The translations under genes were made by a program, and so were the position numbers. A DNA stretch of 52,720 bases from Vibrio sp. 14G-20 (GTDB taxonomy: Bacteria > Pseudomonadota > Gammaproteobacteria > Enterobacterales > Vibrionaceae). The DNA is taken from positions 1-52,720 of the forward strand of contig NZ_JAPHPW010000027.1 of the NCBI RefSeq assembly GCF_026241515.1, in the 5' to 3' direction. Under the pieces are notes generated by a model, which made no database searches, was not told where the DNA came from, and saw only the letters and a list, made by a program, of their open reading frames with translations. Position 1 is the stretch's first letter; each line of letters begins with the position of its first letter. Positions 41,363 to 50,835 of this stretch are shown here, in pieces.

Positions 41363-42805
41363 CTAAGGTCGAATGTTATTAAAGCTGACCTTCTGCGTAC
41401 CATCTCCAGTGTTCTCTAACTCCACTACATCACCTTGATAGTAATACGGCTCCATTGGCATCTCGCTATTGGTTGGCCTTGCGTAGTGAAGTACAGCGGG
41501 TTTACCTTCCTCTTGTCGAGCATATAAATAGCCAATCAAAGCGTGTTCAAATTGATGGTAACCATTGCCCCAATGAAAAGCCTTTGTGCGTTTAGGTTCA
41601 AGCCCTACGCCGCCATATTTGTGGTCGACCCATACATCATGAAACGTCGGTAGCGTGTATTGCAGGATTTCTTTCATCGAACCATCGACAAGCGATACCG
41701 TCATCGCAGCTTGGTCGAGCTCTGCCCATTCCCATGATGACGCCCAATTTGTGTTTGGTCTGCTTTGCCAGCCTGTAATCTCTTGTCCTTGCCAAGCTTG
41801 CTGAAGTTCATCGCCAAAGTATTGAGATACGCTCACAAACTCTTTTTGATATTGAGCTTGGGCTAAGGTGTGCTTCATCCCTTTGATGCCAAACTCTTTC
41901 CATTCAGAGTTATCCAGTGTTTGTCCAGTAAGGTAAGTCATCCAATATGCTTTGATAGTGTGTCCAAAATCGTTGTGATTGGCATTCGGCATCTTGGCTG
42001 CTTTGCTGTGAATGGCACCGTAGAAGCGTTGTTCATCTTCAGAGTGGTAGTGCTCGACCATGGTTTGCGTGAGCCAATTCAGGTCATCAAGCCATTGTGT
42101 CTTGGTGGGCTCTTTTAGCAGGGGAGCGACTAACAGCATGTAACCGTTAATCTGATCAAGTTGCGCGACCAATTCACGCTGTGTGGCTTTGCCATCTTCA
42201 CCGTCAGCAAGTACCCAAGCAAGACCGCTGTTGTCGTTAAGTCGATATTTATCAAAGATAAACGTTTGTTGGGCAATGAGCGCTTCCTCTACCTGTTTGT
42301 CTTGGGTCAGGTAGTAGTACATCGCTAGGCCAACTAACGCATACGCTTGATCTTGAGCCGTTCGCTGTTGCCACTCAAGTCCCGCTTTGCCGTCTTTGGT
42401 GAAGCTTATAAAACCGCCATTTTGCTGATCTTCTAAGTGTTCAATGAGGTAGTAAGCCCCTTGTTTAGCGAGCGCTAATGCTTGTTTGTCTCCGGTCAGA
42501 TGGTAGAACACGCCATAGGCATAGGTTTGACGTGATTTCATCCGTGTGAACTCTTTGCCAAAGTGCGGCGTGATCCATCCTTTGTCTAACTCAGGACAAA
42601 CGTTGGCCACATCAAGCAATGTTCCATCATCACAGCGGAAAGTGGGGAAGTTGCCTATCAGTTCTCCCTGAGCACTCGGCATTAGCCAATAAGGTGCAAG
42701 CCCTTCTGAAGCATGATTGATCCAGTCTTCGCCAGAGGGAAGGGTGAGATTGGCAGATACAGCGAAACTGGTAACGCTGAGTAATGCGATAGAGGTTCGT
42801 AACAT
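41363..42805 (-). CDS. Secreted AGE-like (alpha/alpha)6-barrel protein
   Basis: This 480-residue protein starts at ATG 42805, giving the signal peptide MLRTSIALLSVTSFAVSA; an upstream ATG at 42847 would add a stretch lacking signal character. The mature part resembles N-acylglucosamine 2-epimerase/cellobiose epimerase folds: MKSRQTYAYGVFYHLTGDKQ, EWQQRTAQDQAYALVGLAMY, NDFGHTIKAYWMTYL and FHWGNGYHQFEHALIGYLYA. The conserved RxxYxF opening and the late His are present. Export of such a protein is uncommon; typical epimerases are cytoplasmic. It lies convergent to the scr operon, so it may act on sugars in the periplasm, but the substrate and any catalytic activity are open. Confidence 0.7.
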   Translation of the reverse strand: MLRTSIALLSVTSFAVSANLTLPSGEDWINHASEGLAPYWLMPSAQGELIGNFPTFRCDDGTLLDVANVCPELDKGWITPHFGKEFTRMKSRQTYAYGVFYHLTGDKQALALAKQGAYYLIEHLEDQQNGGFISFTKDGKAGLEWQQRTAQDQAYALVGLAMYYYLTQDKQVEEALIAQQTFIFDKYRLNDNSGLAWVLADGEDGKATQRELVAQLDQINGYMLLVAPLLKEPTKTQWLDDLNWLTQTMVEHYHSEDEQRFYGAIHSKAAKMPNANHNDFGHTIKAYWMTYLTGQTLDNSEWKEFGIKGMKHTLAQAQYQKEFVSVSQYFGDELQQAWQGQEITGWQSRPNTNWASSWEWAELDQAAMTVSLVDGSMKEILQYTLPTFHDVWVDHKYGGVGLEPKRTKAFHWGNGYHQFEHALIGYLYARQEEGKPAVLHYARPTNSEMPMEPYYYQGDVVELENTGDGTQKVSFNNIRP

Positions 42806-42906
42806 GATGTTTATCTTAACGAATTGGATTTTGTTGAATATAAACAATCAGGTCTGCACATTGTGGTTCGGTGATCACAATCGACTACATTATTGTGGTT
42901 TATAGG

Positions 42907-42930
42907 AAGGCTCACAGAGTAGTGAGCCTT
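42907..42930 (-). terminator. Hairpin after the GST gene
   Basis: AAGGCTCAC and GTGAGCCTT arms with a six-base loop; the U-tract on the minus strand is weak (CCTATAAACC). Confidence 0.55.
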
Positions 42931-42946
42931 GAAAGGGAGCGGTGTT

Positions 42947-43594
42947 TTACACAGGTTCGCCCGCTTCGTCTTCTTCAACCACATCAGTTTCTAAACTCGC
43001 CTCGGCCAACCATTTCTTTATCGGCGGACTATTCAACACACGTTGTTGATACTGTTGGGCTTTTTCTGAAAGCTGGATGCCATAGGTTTCTACGCGTAGC
43101 GCCACAGGTGCAAACATGGCATCGGCGATCGACCATTTACCGAACAACCATCCCTCTGGGTATTGTTCCATTTGTGCAGACCATATAGCGTCGATGCGAG
43201 CGATGTCTTTCAATGCGCCATCACTGAGCGTGAGCTTTCTTTTGGCTCGGCAGTTCATTGGTAACTCATTTCTGATGTTAAAAAATCCAGAGTGCATTTC
43301 TGCCGAAATTGCACGGGCGAGGGCGCGTTCAGCAATGGAAGTTGGCCATGCCGCACCATTCAAATAGGCATCGTTAACGTATTCGAGAATCGCCAATGAA
43401 TCCCACACCGCAACATCACCATCGACTAGGGTTGGGACTTTGGCTGTCGGTGTCACTTTCGCTAACGTGTCGTAAAAATCTGAGGTGAACAGCTTGAGTT
43501 TAATAATGTCTGCATCGAGGTTGTAATGGTCGAATATGAGCCATGCACGAAGTGACCAAGTTGAGTAGTTCTGGTTTGCGATATAAAGCTGCAT
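42947..43594 (-). CDS. Glutathione S-transferase family protein
   Basis: This 215-residue GST-like protein has a thioredoxin-fold N terminus (MQLYIANQNYSTWSLRAWLI then PTAKVPTLVDGDVAVWDSLA, residues 50-70, the cis-Pro and SLAI substrate-binding motif). The C-terminal domain is all-helical, ending in an acidic tail. Ser/Tyr residues in NYSTWS are candidates for glutathione activation. The LysR gene at 43711 is divergent and might control it. The substrate is unknown. Confidence 0.87.
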   Translation of the reverse strand: MQLYIANQNYSTWSLRAWLIFDHYNLDADIIKLKLFTSDFYDTLAKVTPTAKVPTLVDGDVAVWDSLAILEYVNDAYLNGAAWPTSIAERALARAISAEMHSGFFNIRNELPMNCRAKRKLTLSDGALKDIARIDAIWSAQMEQYPEGWLFGKWSIADAMFAPVALRVETYGIQLSEKAQQYQQRVLNSPPIKKWLAEASLETDVVEEDEAGEPV

Positions 43595-43710
43595 AAGTGC
43601 TTCCTTGCGTTTAGTGGGTATGCATTTGAGCTTAGGGGATTGTATTGCGGCGCACTAACGGATAATTTTGATGACAGACATTAATAAAAACGATGGGTGG
43701 TGATTTCAAT

Positions 43711-44544
43711 ATGGATATTGATGCTTTGCGAGGCTTTCTCGCGTTCGTGGAAACAAGCAGTTTCACGCGTGCCGCAAAACAAATTAATCGTACCCAGTCG
43801 GCATTCAGTGCGCAGATGCGTAAATTAGAAGAAGAGCTTAACGTGACCCTTTTTCAAAAAGAGGGGCGTAATTTAGCGCTTACTGAAGCGGGCTTAGCAC
43901 TGCGTTCTCATGCGGAGCAGCTAGTCGCACTCCACAATACGGCATTAAAACAAGTGAAGCGTTATGAGGATAAACAGCCCTTGAGGTTAGGTTGCCCTGA
44001 AGACTATAACGACACCATTCTGCCGAAAGTCATTCGTGTGTTGCAGAAAGCAGAACCTACCTGTTCCATTCAAGTATTCAGCTTACCAAGCATTACGCTC
44101 AGAGAGTGGTTGGATGATGGCCGATTAGATGCCGCGATTGTGACCAGAGCACCTGACAGTGAAGAGGGTTATTGGCTGACCCATGATGTCGGAGTGTGGA
44201 TAAGCAGTTCTGATTATGTCTTGGATGACTCCAAGCCTGTTCCATTAGCTCTATTTCAGACTGACTGTAAATACCACGCTGCGGCGGTAAATGGTTTAAC
44301 TAAGCAGGGGATACCCTATCAATTATTAGCCTGTAGTAACACGGCTTCAGCTCAGCGCGCTATCGTAAAAGCAGGGTTGGCGATTGGAGCTATGGGTAAG
44401 CTCAGCGTCACTCCGGATCTGAAAATTCTTGATGATATGCCACCATTGCCTTCGGTCGATATTGTGTTGATCCTAGCGAGCAAGCACCACCCAGTATTGG
44501 ATAAAGAGGTGCTTAATCAACTTGTGGAGTTGGACTCTGATTAG
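43711..44544 (+). CDS. LysR-family transcriptional regulator
   Basis: This 277-residue regulator starts at ATG 43711 (MDIDALRGFLAFVETSSFTR), the usual LysR opening, with GGTGGTG upstream. The helix-turn-helix covers residues 17-40 (SFTRAAKQINRTQSAFSAQM), and the co-inducer domain follows from about residue 90 (PLRLGCPEDYNDTILPKVIR). It is divergent from the GST gene, the customary arrangement for a LysR target, and overlaps the 3' end of the photolyase gene by 32 bp tail to tail. The inducer is unknown. Confidence 0.9.
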   Translation: MDIDALRGFLAFVETSSFTRAAKQINRTQSAFSAQMRKLEEELNVTLFQKEGRNLALTEAGLALRSHAEQLVALHNTALKQVKRYEDKQPLRLGCPEDYNDTILPKVIRVLQKAEPTCSIQVFSLPSITLREWLDDGRLDAAIVTRAPDSEEGYWLTHDVGVWISSSDYVLDDSKPVPLALFQTDCKYHAAAVNGLTKQGIPYQLLACSNTASAQRAIVKAGLAIGAMGKLSVTPDLKILDDMPPLPSVDIVLILASKHHPVLDKEVLNQLVELDSD

Positions 44545-46015
44545 GATTCTTTTTCGACGGCCTGACATGGCGAGCCAAAATACGGCTTCGCTCTTGTTTT
44601 ACCTCGGTCAGTTTTCGCCATGACCATAAACGCACCCGCGCTTCTTTTGCGCTAGTGTCGAGATTGACGACCGGATTAAGGTAAGGGGAATCTGGTTCAA
44701 GCTCGTACATCATGACTTCCATAGGCGTCATCTTCCAAGGCTCAAACAGAAGTGGGGTAGGTATGCCTGAAAGCTCTGGTACCCATTTACGGATGAAGTC
44801 TCCATCCGAGTCGTGCTCTTGTGCTTGCTTGGTTGGGTTGTAAATCCGGATGGTGTTGATGCCGGTTACTCCAGCTTGCATTTGAAACTGTGGGTAATGA
44901 ATGCCGGGTTCAAAATCTAGGAACAGCTGCGCTAAATGAGTGACACCATCACGCCAGTCCATATTCATATGATGAGTGAGAAAGCTCACCAACATAGAGC
45001 GCATGCGAAAATTGATATAACCCGTGTGATGTAGGCAGCGCATACAGGCATCGACCAATGGCACGCCCGTTAATCCCACCTTCCATGCCTTCAAACATGC
45101 TGGATCTTTCACCGTTCCCTTCTGTAATAGTGCTTCGTAAGCGTAATTGATGCAGCGAAATTCCATCGCGCATTCCGATTCAAACTTCTGCATAAAATGA
45201 CAGTGCCAATGAAGCCTTGAGGAAAGAGCAATCAAGCTGCGACGAAATCCCGCGACTTGCCAGTGCCCCAATAGGTGTTGATAAACCTCACGCAGCGATA
45301 TGTTGCCCCAAGCTAAATATGGAGATAGACGTGTACAGGCATATCGCGAGGCTTCTGGGCTTGAGATGCTGCGGTAGTAATCTCGACCACGGCGATCAAA
45401 GAAGTCGTGTAATGTTGTCCATGCCAGTGCACTTCCACCCGTTTGTATGCCGTTAACTTTGGTTAACCATGCTTGTGGAGGTTCCATAGCGAGTTCAAGT
45501 TCTTCAGCATCAAGGGTATGCAGTGATTCTGTCGTTAACTGACTTTCTTCTATGGGAGCACGCATCACACTGTTCCAATGCTTGTCCCAACCGATTCTGT
45601 CTTTCGACCCTCTAACCACAGCGCCCTGTGCGAACTCTTGCCAATGGATGTTGTGCTCTTGAAACCAGTTAGATATTTGCTTGTCACGCTCAAAGGTGCA
45701 ATTTAAACCTATCTCTTGATGGGAGAATACACTTTGGATGTGGTAACGAGTTTGGATCGTTTCGAAGCAGTCTATAGCACTGCCATGAAGTATTGAAATC
45801 TGATGTCCATGCTTTTTTAATGACTGGTTCATGCATTGCAGCGACTGCCAAACAAATCGCCAATGTCGCTCAGAATAGTGAGCATTGTTTAACAGCATGG
45901 GTTCGAAAATGTAGAGCAATATCGTTGGGTGTTGATCTGATAAAGCGTGTTGTAAAGGTGCGTGGTCGGTGAGTCTTAAATCGCGCTTTAGCCACACTAT
46001 GTTGATTGTTTGCAT
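44513..46015 (-). CDS. Cryptochrome/deoxyribodipyrimidine photolyase family protein
   Basis: This 500-residue flavoprotein has an N-terminal antenna domain (INIVWLKRDLRLTDHAPLQH) and a C-terminal FAD domain with SPYLAWGNISLREVYQHLL, GLTGVPLVDACMRCL, HTGYINFRMRSMLVSFLTHH, DFEPGIHYPQFQM and NTIRIYNPTKQAQEHDSDG. These are standard for the family that repairs UV pyrimidine dimers with light or acts as a light sensor. Subclass is not clear by eye; it is not the short class II type. The start at 46015 has GAGGG upstream; 46027 is an alternative. The end overlaps the LysR end by 32 bp. Confidence 0.88.
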   Translation of the reverse strand: MQTINIVWLKRDLRLTDHAPLQHALSDQHPTILLYIFEPMLLNNAHYSERHWRFVWQSLQCMNQSLKKHGHQISILHGSAIDCFETIQTRYHIQSVFSHQEIGLNCTFERDKQISNWFQEHNIHWQEFAQGAVVRGSKDRIGWDKHWNSVMRAPIEESQLTTESLHTLDAEELELAMEPPQAWLTKVNGIQTGGSALAWTTLHDFFDRRGRDYYRSISSPEASRYACTRLSPYLAWGNISLREVYQHLLGHWQVAGFRRSLIALSSRLHWHCHFMQKFESECAMEFRCINYAYEALLQKGTVKDPACLKAWKVGLTGVPLVDACMRCLHHTGYINFRMRSMLVSFLTHHMNMDWRDGVTHLAQLFLDFEPGIHYPQFQMQAGVTGINTIRIYNPTKQAQEHDSDGDFIRKWVPELSGIPTPLLFEPWKMTPMEVMMYELEPDSPYLNPVVNLDTSAKEARVRLWSWRKLTEVKQERSRILARHVRPSKKNPNQSPTPQVD

Positions 46016-46124
46016 TTGAGCCCTCATTCGTTTTGAAGCATTACGAGTCAGAGGGCAAAATGTCTCACTGGAAGTGAATTTATTTATTGATAACGAAAGG
46101 GCAGATTAGGATCTTCCATGGTGA

Positions 46125-47918
46125 TTATTGGAGGATGCCCAAGCTTTTCAGTTTTCGATAAATGGTATTTCGGCTGATGCCAAGTATGCGTGAAGTCTTG
46201 CTGATGTTGCCTTGGTTGGCTTGATAGGTTTGCAGCAAGGTTTCTTCAACGGTACTTTTTAAATCAGCATTTGGCTTACCTTCTATGATACGAGAAGCTG
46301 TAATCTGATGATGTTGATTATCTTGCGCTAACGACGTGAGGTGTTGAGCAAGATGGCTAGGTACATGTTCGAGTGTGAGTAGCGGTTCATCACTCGCCAG
46401 CAGAGCGGCGACCTTAAGTAAATTGTCTAATTCACGTATGTTGCCCGGCCAAGAATAGGCGCACAGTAAGCTCATTAAGTGCGGGCAGATTGTTTGCTCA
46501 TCTTCGGCGTATTTACGATGAATGTGCTCGATTAAGGCGTGTTTGTCTTGTCGGTGTTGCAAGCTTGGCAGAGTAAAGGCCAAGCCATTCAGGCGATAAA
46601 AGAGATCTTGTCGAAACTCTCCAGTTGCGACTAACTGTTCTAGGTTTTTATGCGTCGCGGCGATGATCTGACAATCGACTTGGTAGCTCTGATTTGAGCC
46701 AACAGGCACTACGGATTTGTCTTGCAGAACATGCAGCAATCGGCATTGAGCTTCCAAAGGCATGTCGGCTATCTCATCTAGAAATAAGATCCCTTTATCT
46801 GCCTGGCGGATCTTGCCTTGGAATCCTTTGTGGCTCGCGCCAGTAAAAGCCCCCGGCGCATAACCGAATAGTTCAGATTCAATAAGATCTTTAGGCAGCG
46901 CACCGCAATTCACCGCCACCAAGGGCGATGATTTACGTTGGCTCTGCTTGTGTAACGCCTTAACAAACTCGCCCTTGCCGACGCCTGTTTCTCCTAGGAT
47001 TAATAGGCTAATTCCTTTGTCGATGACCTTATTGGCTTGCTGCCAAGCGTGTTCTATTTGTTGCTCGCCATGGTGTAAATCACACGATGCCGAAATAGAG
47101 CGCGTGCGCTTGGTAGTAGTTCGTTTGAGGTGCTGTTTTTCAAATACAAAGGGTGCATCTAATGAGGTTCGGTTGAATAGAGTGTCGATGCACTCACCGA
47201 CGATCGAGGTTTGATCCAGCAGTTGAGAGGCGACCTGATTGTGCGCTACCACTTCTCCGGCTTCATTGGCTATCACAATCCCTTGCCAGCCACTGTGTAA
47301 TAAGGACTTTTCACATGCAAGGTCGATTCGAGTAGTGCCTTGTGGGATATGACTTAATAGCTGATTTTCAATAAGCTGAACCATATTTTGAACCAGCAGT
47401 TGCACCGAACTGTCGTGTTGCTGCTGCTCGCTAGTGATGTCCAATACGCCAACCATTTGCCCTTGATGATCAAATACTGGGCTTGCTGAACAACTGATAA
47501 ACCGATGCTGGTGGATGAAGTGCTGCTCGCCAATGATGGTCACGGGTTTGGCTTCCACAATCGCAGTGCCAATGGCGTTGGTGCCCTTGAGTTGTTCCTG
47601 CCAACACGCTCCAGAGCTTAGCGCAATCGAAGTCAGCTTTTCCTTAAACCGCTCTTGCCCCCAACTTGCCAGAATCACTCCTTCAATATCGGTCAGAATC
47701 AAACGACTGTCGGTGCGTGCAAACATCTGGTTAAACAGAGGCAGTGCATTGCTCTCGACGATTTGAATCAAGCTCGATGATTGTTGGCGTCGCTGCTTAA
47801 GAATCGACTGTGGCAGGCGAATATCTTCGGGTAGTCGCCTCTGTTTTAGCCCCGCTTCTGTGCTGCGGTGCCAAGAGGACGAAAGCCAATCTGAGGTGTT
47901 TGCTTGTTGAAGGTGCAT
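46125..47918 (-). CDS. Sigma-54-dependent activator, AcoR-like
   Basis: This 597-residue enhancer-binding protein has an N-terminal GAF-type sensor (residues 55-190, with ILTDIEGVILASWGQERFKE and GTNAIGTAIVEAKPVTIIG). A linker with a PAS-like GWQGIVIANEAGEVVAHNQV follows, then the AAA+ domain (Walker A GETGVGKG at 309-316, the sigma-54-contacting GAFTGA at 356-361, Walker B ILFLDEIAD at 377-385), and a Fis-type helix-turn-helix at the end (NISKTSRILGISRNTIYRKL). It matches AcoR in layout. It is divergent from the aldehyde dehydrogenase gene, which has a sigma-54 promoter and paired upstream sites, so it probably activates that gene on sensing an aldehyde, alcohol or acetoin. The effector is unknown. 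Confidence 0.9.
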   Translation of the reverse strand: MHLQQANTSDWLSSSWHRSTEAGLKQRRLPEDIRLPQSILKQRRQQSSSLIQIVESNALPLFNQMFARTDSRLILTDIEGVILASWGQERFKEKLTSIALSSGACWQEQLKGTNAIGTAIVEAKPVTIIGEQHFIHQHRFISCSASPVFDHQGQMVGVLDITSEQQQHDSSVQLLVQNMVQLIENQLLSHIPQGTTRIDLACEKSLLHSGWQGIVIANEAGEVVAHNQVASQLLDQTSIVGECIDTLFNRTSLDAPFVFEKQHLKRTTTKRTRSISASCDLHHGEQQIEHAWQQANKVIDKGISLLILGETGVGKGEFVKALHKQSQRKSSPLVAVNCGALPKDLIESELFGYAPGAFTGASHKGFQGKIRQADKGILFLDEIADMPLEAQCRLLHVLQDKSVVPVGSNQSYQVDCQIIAATHKNLEQLVATGEFRQDLFYRLNGLAFTLPSLQHRQDKHALIEHIHRKYAEDEQTICPHLMSLLCAYSWPGNIRELDNLLKVAALLASDEPLLTLEHVPSHLAQHLTSLAQDNQHHQITASRIIEGKPNADLKSTVEETLLQTYQANQGNISKTSRILGISRNTIYRKLKSLGILQ

Positions 47919-48245
47919 GACTGTTCCATGTCGTAACAGTGAGGGTGTACCAAATTGGAACAGTTGAACACTGGAGTGGTTTCCATACGGCCGTTCAATG
48001 CCAACTCACTTTGGGTTGTAAATGTTTGGTAATCATAGTTTTACAATTTATTAACAACAAGTTTTGAGGTTGTGGCGTGTGATTTGCGTTGTTCTTGCTG
48101 TGAAGAAAACACGAAGTATCAGTGTTTTAAACAGAAAGAATAAACATGGGCGTCTTGTCATGAGTTCTTTTTTCAAGAGAAGTCGCCATAAAATTAAGAC
48201 AGCTCTCGCTCAATAACGAACAACAAATCAAAGAAGGATCTAACT
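47919..48245 (+). promoter_or_regulatory. Divergent control region of activator and aldehyde dehydrogenase
   Basis: A sigma-54 promoter lies at 48073-48087 (TGGC, then GT, GTGAT, TTGC, with the GG and GC doublets 12 bp apart). Two matching 17-bp sites lie upstream at 47922-47938 (TGTTCCATGTCGTAACA) and 47946-47962 (TGTACCAAATTGGAACA), 24 bp centre to centre, suited to two turns of the helix. They share TGTnCCA and ACA ends. The remaining bases show nothing else notable. Confidence 0.7.
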
Positions 48246-49766
48246 ATGATTTACGCACAGCCGGGTAGTGACAACGCAGTAGTGAACTTTAAAGCCCAAT
48301 ACGACAATTTTATTGGTGGCGAGTGGGTGAAGCCTGTCAGCGGCGAGTATTTTGATAACACGTCCCCCGTGAATGGTCAGGTGTATTGCCAAGTCGCGCG
48401 CTCAACCGAGGCAGACATTAGCTTAGCGCTCGATGCGGCGCATACAGCTCGTGCAAGTTGGGCTGCGACGAGCGTTACTGAACGTTCGAACATCCTGCTT
48501 AAAATTGCCGACCGCATTGAAGCTAATCTAGAAGAAATTGCAGTCGCTGAGACGTGGGAAAACGGTAAGCCAGTGCGTGAAACCTTAGCGGCAGACATCC
48601 CGTTAGTTGTCGATCACTTCCGCTACTTTGCGGGTTGTATTCGTGCTCAAGAAGGCAGCGCAGCAGAGTTAGATTCAAACACCGCAAGCTACCACTTCCC
48701 TGAACCAATTGGTGTAGTAGGGCAGATCATTCCTTGGAACTTCCCGATTTTAATGGCGGCTTGGAAGCTGGCACCAGCACTGGCAGCAGGCTGTTGTGTG
48801 GTGATGAAGCCAGCCGAGCAAACACCGACATCGATCTTGGTGATGATGGAGAAGATCGCCGATCTTCTGCCTGCAGGCGTGGTCAACATCGTGAATGGTT
48901 TTGGTAGCGAAGCAGGCCAAGCGTTAGCAACCAGTGATCGTTTGGCTAAGTTGGCGTTTACTGGCTCAACTGAAGTTGGACATCATATTCTGAAATGTGC
49001 GGCTGAAAGCTTGATTCCATCAACGGTTGAACTGGGCGGTAAGTCTCCAAACATCTACTTCCCAGACATTTTTGATCATGAAGACGAGTACCTAGACAAG
49101 TGTGTCGAAGGTATGTTGCTGGCGTTCTTCAACCAAGGTGAAGTGTGTACCTGTCCATCACGTGTGTTGATCCACGAATCGGTGTACGACAAGTTCATCG
49201 CGAAAGTGGTCGAGCGCGCTCAAACCATCAAGCAAGGTAACCCGTTAGATACTGACACTCAGGTTGGCGCACAAGCCTCTCAAGAGCAGTTTGATAAGAT
49301 TCTGAGCTACCTAGAGATTGGCCGCCAAGAAGGCGCGAAAGTGCTAACCGGTGGTGAAATCGCGCAGCAGCCAGATGATCTGGGTAATGGTTATTACATT
49401 CAACCAACCATGCTCGAAGGCAACAATAAGATGCGTGTCTTCCAAGAGGAGATCTTCGGGCCTGTTATTGCGGTCACCACCTTCAAAGATGAAGCGGAAG
49501 CGTTAGAGATTGCCAACGATACCGAATATGGCTTGGGTGCTGGCGTTTGGACGCGTGATGCAAACCTCGCGTATCGCATGGGTCGAAACATCGAAGCCGG
49601 CCGTATTTGGGTGAACTGTTACCACGCTTACCCAGCACACGCGGCGTTTGGTGGTTACAAGAAATCAGGCATCGGTCGTGAGACACATAAGATGATGCTC
49701 GATCACTACCAAAACACCAAGAACCTGCTGATCAGCTACGATACTAATCCGCTAGGTTTTTTCTAA
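48246..49766 (+). CDS. Aldehyde dehydrogenase
   Basis: This 506-residue NAD(P)-dependent aldehyde dehydrogenase is similar to the AldB/AcoD group that oxidises acetaldehyde and related short aldehydes. Features: GQIIPWNFPILMAAWKLAPA (near residues 157-176), the nucleotide-binding FTGSTEVGH, the general-base Glu in VELGGKSPNIYF, and the catalytic Cys in FFNQGEVCTCPSRVLI, plus EEIFGPVIAVTTF. The A-A-G-G-A site lies before the ATG. It is expressed from the sigma-54 promoter and paired with the divergent AcoR-like activator. It ends at a strong terminator. Confidence 0.92.
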   Translation: MIYAQPGSDNAVVNFKAQYDNFIGGEWVKPVSGEYFDNTSPVNGQVYCQVARSTEADISLALDAAHTARASWAATSVTERSNILLKIADRIEANLEEIAVAETWENGKPVRETLAADIPLVVDHFRYFAGCIRAQEGSAAELDSNTASYHFPEPIGVVGQIIPWNFPILMAAWKLAPALAAGCCVVMKPAEQTPTSILVMMEKIADLLPAGVVNIVNGFGSEAGQALATSDRLAKLAFTGSTEVGHHILKCAAESLIPSTVELGGKSPNIYFPDIFDHEDEYLDKCVEGMLLAFFNQGEVCTCPSRVLIHESVYDKFIAKVVERAQTIKQGNPLDTDTQVGAQASQEQFDKILSYLEIGRQEGAKVLTGGEIAQQPDDLGNGYYIQPTMLEGNNKMRVFQEEIFGPVIAVTTFKDEAEALEIANDTEYGLGAGVWTRDANLAYRMGRNIEAGRIWVNCYHAYPAHAAFGGYKKSGIGRETHKMMLDHYQNTKNLLISYDTNPLGFF

Positions 49767-49863
49767 ACTAGGCTTTTCTAAAATAGACATGTTCTAAAGA
49801 TAGCTTTCTGAATTAGAGAAAATTAACAACGCAGTCGGCTTAAGAAAAACAAAAAGTAAAAGT

Positions 49864-49898
49864 AAAACGCCCAATTCAGTGAGTTGGGCGTTTTTATG
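49864..49898. terminator. Terminator after aldehyde dehydrogenase
   Basis: AAACGCCCAA and TTGGGCGTTT arms followed by TTTATG; it serves convergent genes. Confidence 0.9.
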
Positions 49899-49909
49899 TT
49901 TGAAGTATT

Positions 49910-50647
49910 CTAGCTTTTCGAAAAGAAGATCTCGGGCTTGTGGGTTGGGCCGTAGTTGCCTTCGAGTTGAGTCAACTCCAGACCTTGTTTGCCAATCAAA
50001 GAACCAACCATTTGGCGGTTGAACGGGTAGTTTTCAACGTTGTTGATGAACTCTTCTACATCCACCCATTTTGCTTCTGCAATTTCATCGGTGTCTTGAA
50101 TCGCAATCTCTTGAGTTTGGGCGATAAGGTGGCAAACAAAGTAGAGGTTCGATTTTCCGAACTGATATGGGTGGCGCGTTGCCATGCCAACTACAGACAC
50201 GAACGTGGCTTCGATACCTGTCTCTTCTAATGTTTCTCGAACCACAGATTCTTCAATGCCTTCACCAAGTTCAATGTGGCCGCCAGGTAATTTGTAGCCT
50301 GTCATGCCATGCTCTTTGATCATCAGCACTTGGTTGTGCTCGTTGGTGATCAATGCGCCTGCGCCCAAGGTGTGGGTAGGGATGAAAGGCACAAACTCCA
50401 CAATCTCGGATTTATGAATCAGCGTAATTTCGTTTTCTAAGCAGTTGTGAAACACAAAGCCAAGTTCGGTCGCTACCGGAATGAGGTGTGAAAGCGAAAT
50501 AGGCAGACTAATCCAAATAATACCTTTGTTATTCTGCTTCGAAAATTGGGTGATCTCGCTAAGTTCGGCGTTGAATGAAGCAGCATCTTGAGGCGCTGTC
50601 TCTGGGTCAATGATGATGCCGTTAAATTTGTCGAGCGTAAATTCCAC
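49910..50647 (-). CDS. NUDIX hydrolase with N-terminal domain
   Basis: This 245-residue NUDIX enzyme resembles the plant-type NUDT6/NUDT8 group: an N-terminal domain of about 95 residues (PISLSHLIPVATELGFVFHN) precedes the NUDIX fold. The NUDIX box GHIELGEG-IEESVVRETLEETG is intact (G-x5-E-x7-R-E-x2-E-E). It hydrolyses a nucleoside diphosphate-linked compound; the substrate is not predictable. Cytoplasmic. It is convergent with the aldehyde dehydrogenase. Confidence 0.9.
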   Translation of the reverse strand: MEFTLDKFNGIIIDPETAPQDAASFNAELSEITQFSKQNNKGIIWISLPISLSHLIPVATELGFVFHNCLENEITLIHKSEIVEFVPFIPTHTLGAGALITNEHNQVLMIKEHGMTGYKLPGGHIELGEGIEESVVRETLEETGIEATFVSVVGMATRHPYQFGKSNLYFVCHLIAQTQEIAIQDTDEIAEAKWVDVEEFINNVENYPFNRQMVGSLIGKQGLELTQLEGNYGPTHKPEIFFSKS

Positions 50648-50776
50648 GGGTGATCCTTTTTTGTTTTTGATTTATTGGGAGTCGAGCATAGGTGGAGCTT
50701 ATAACATCTGTAGAGCTTATGACACCTGCATGGTTTGTGAGATCTGCTTTGCTTGTAAAGCTGGGGGGATCGAAAC

Positions 50777-50809
50777 AAAAACTGCGCTTGGAAGCCAAAG
50801 CGCAGTTTT
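50777..50809 (-). terminator. Terminator after the small membrane-anchored gene
   Basis: AAAACTGCGCTT and AAGCGCAGTTTT arms; on the minus strand they are followed by TGTTTCG. Confidence 0.85.
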
Positions 50810-50835
50810 AAAATAGGGTCTATTGGGGTTCGGCT

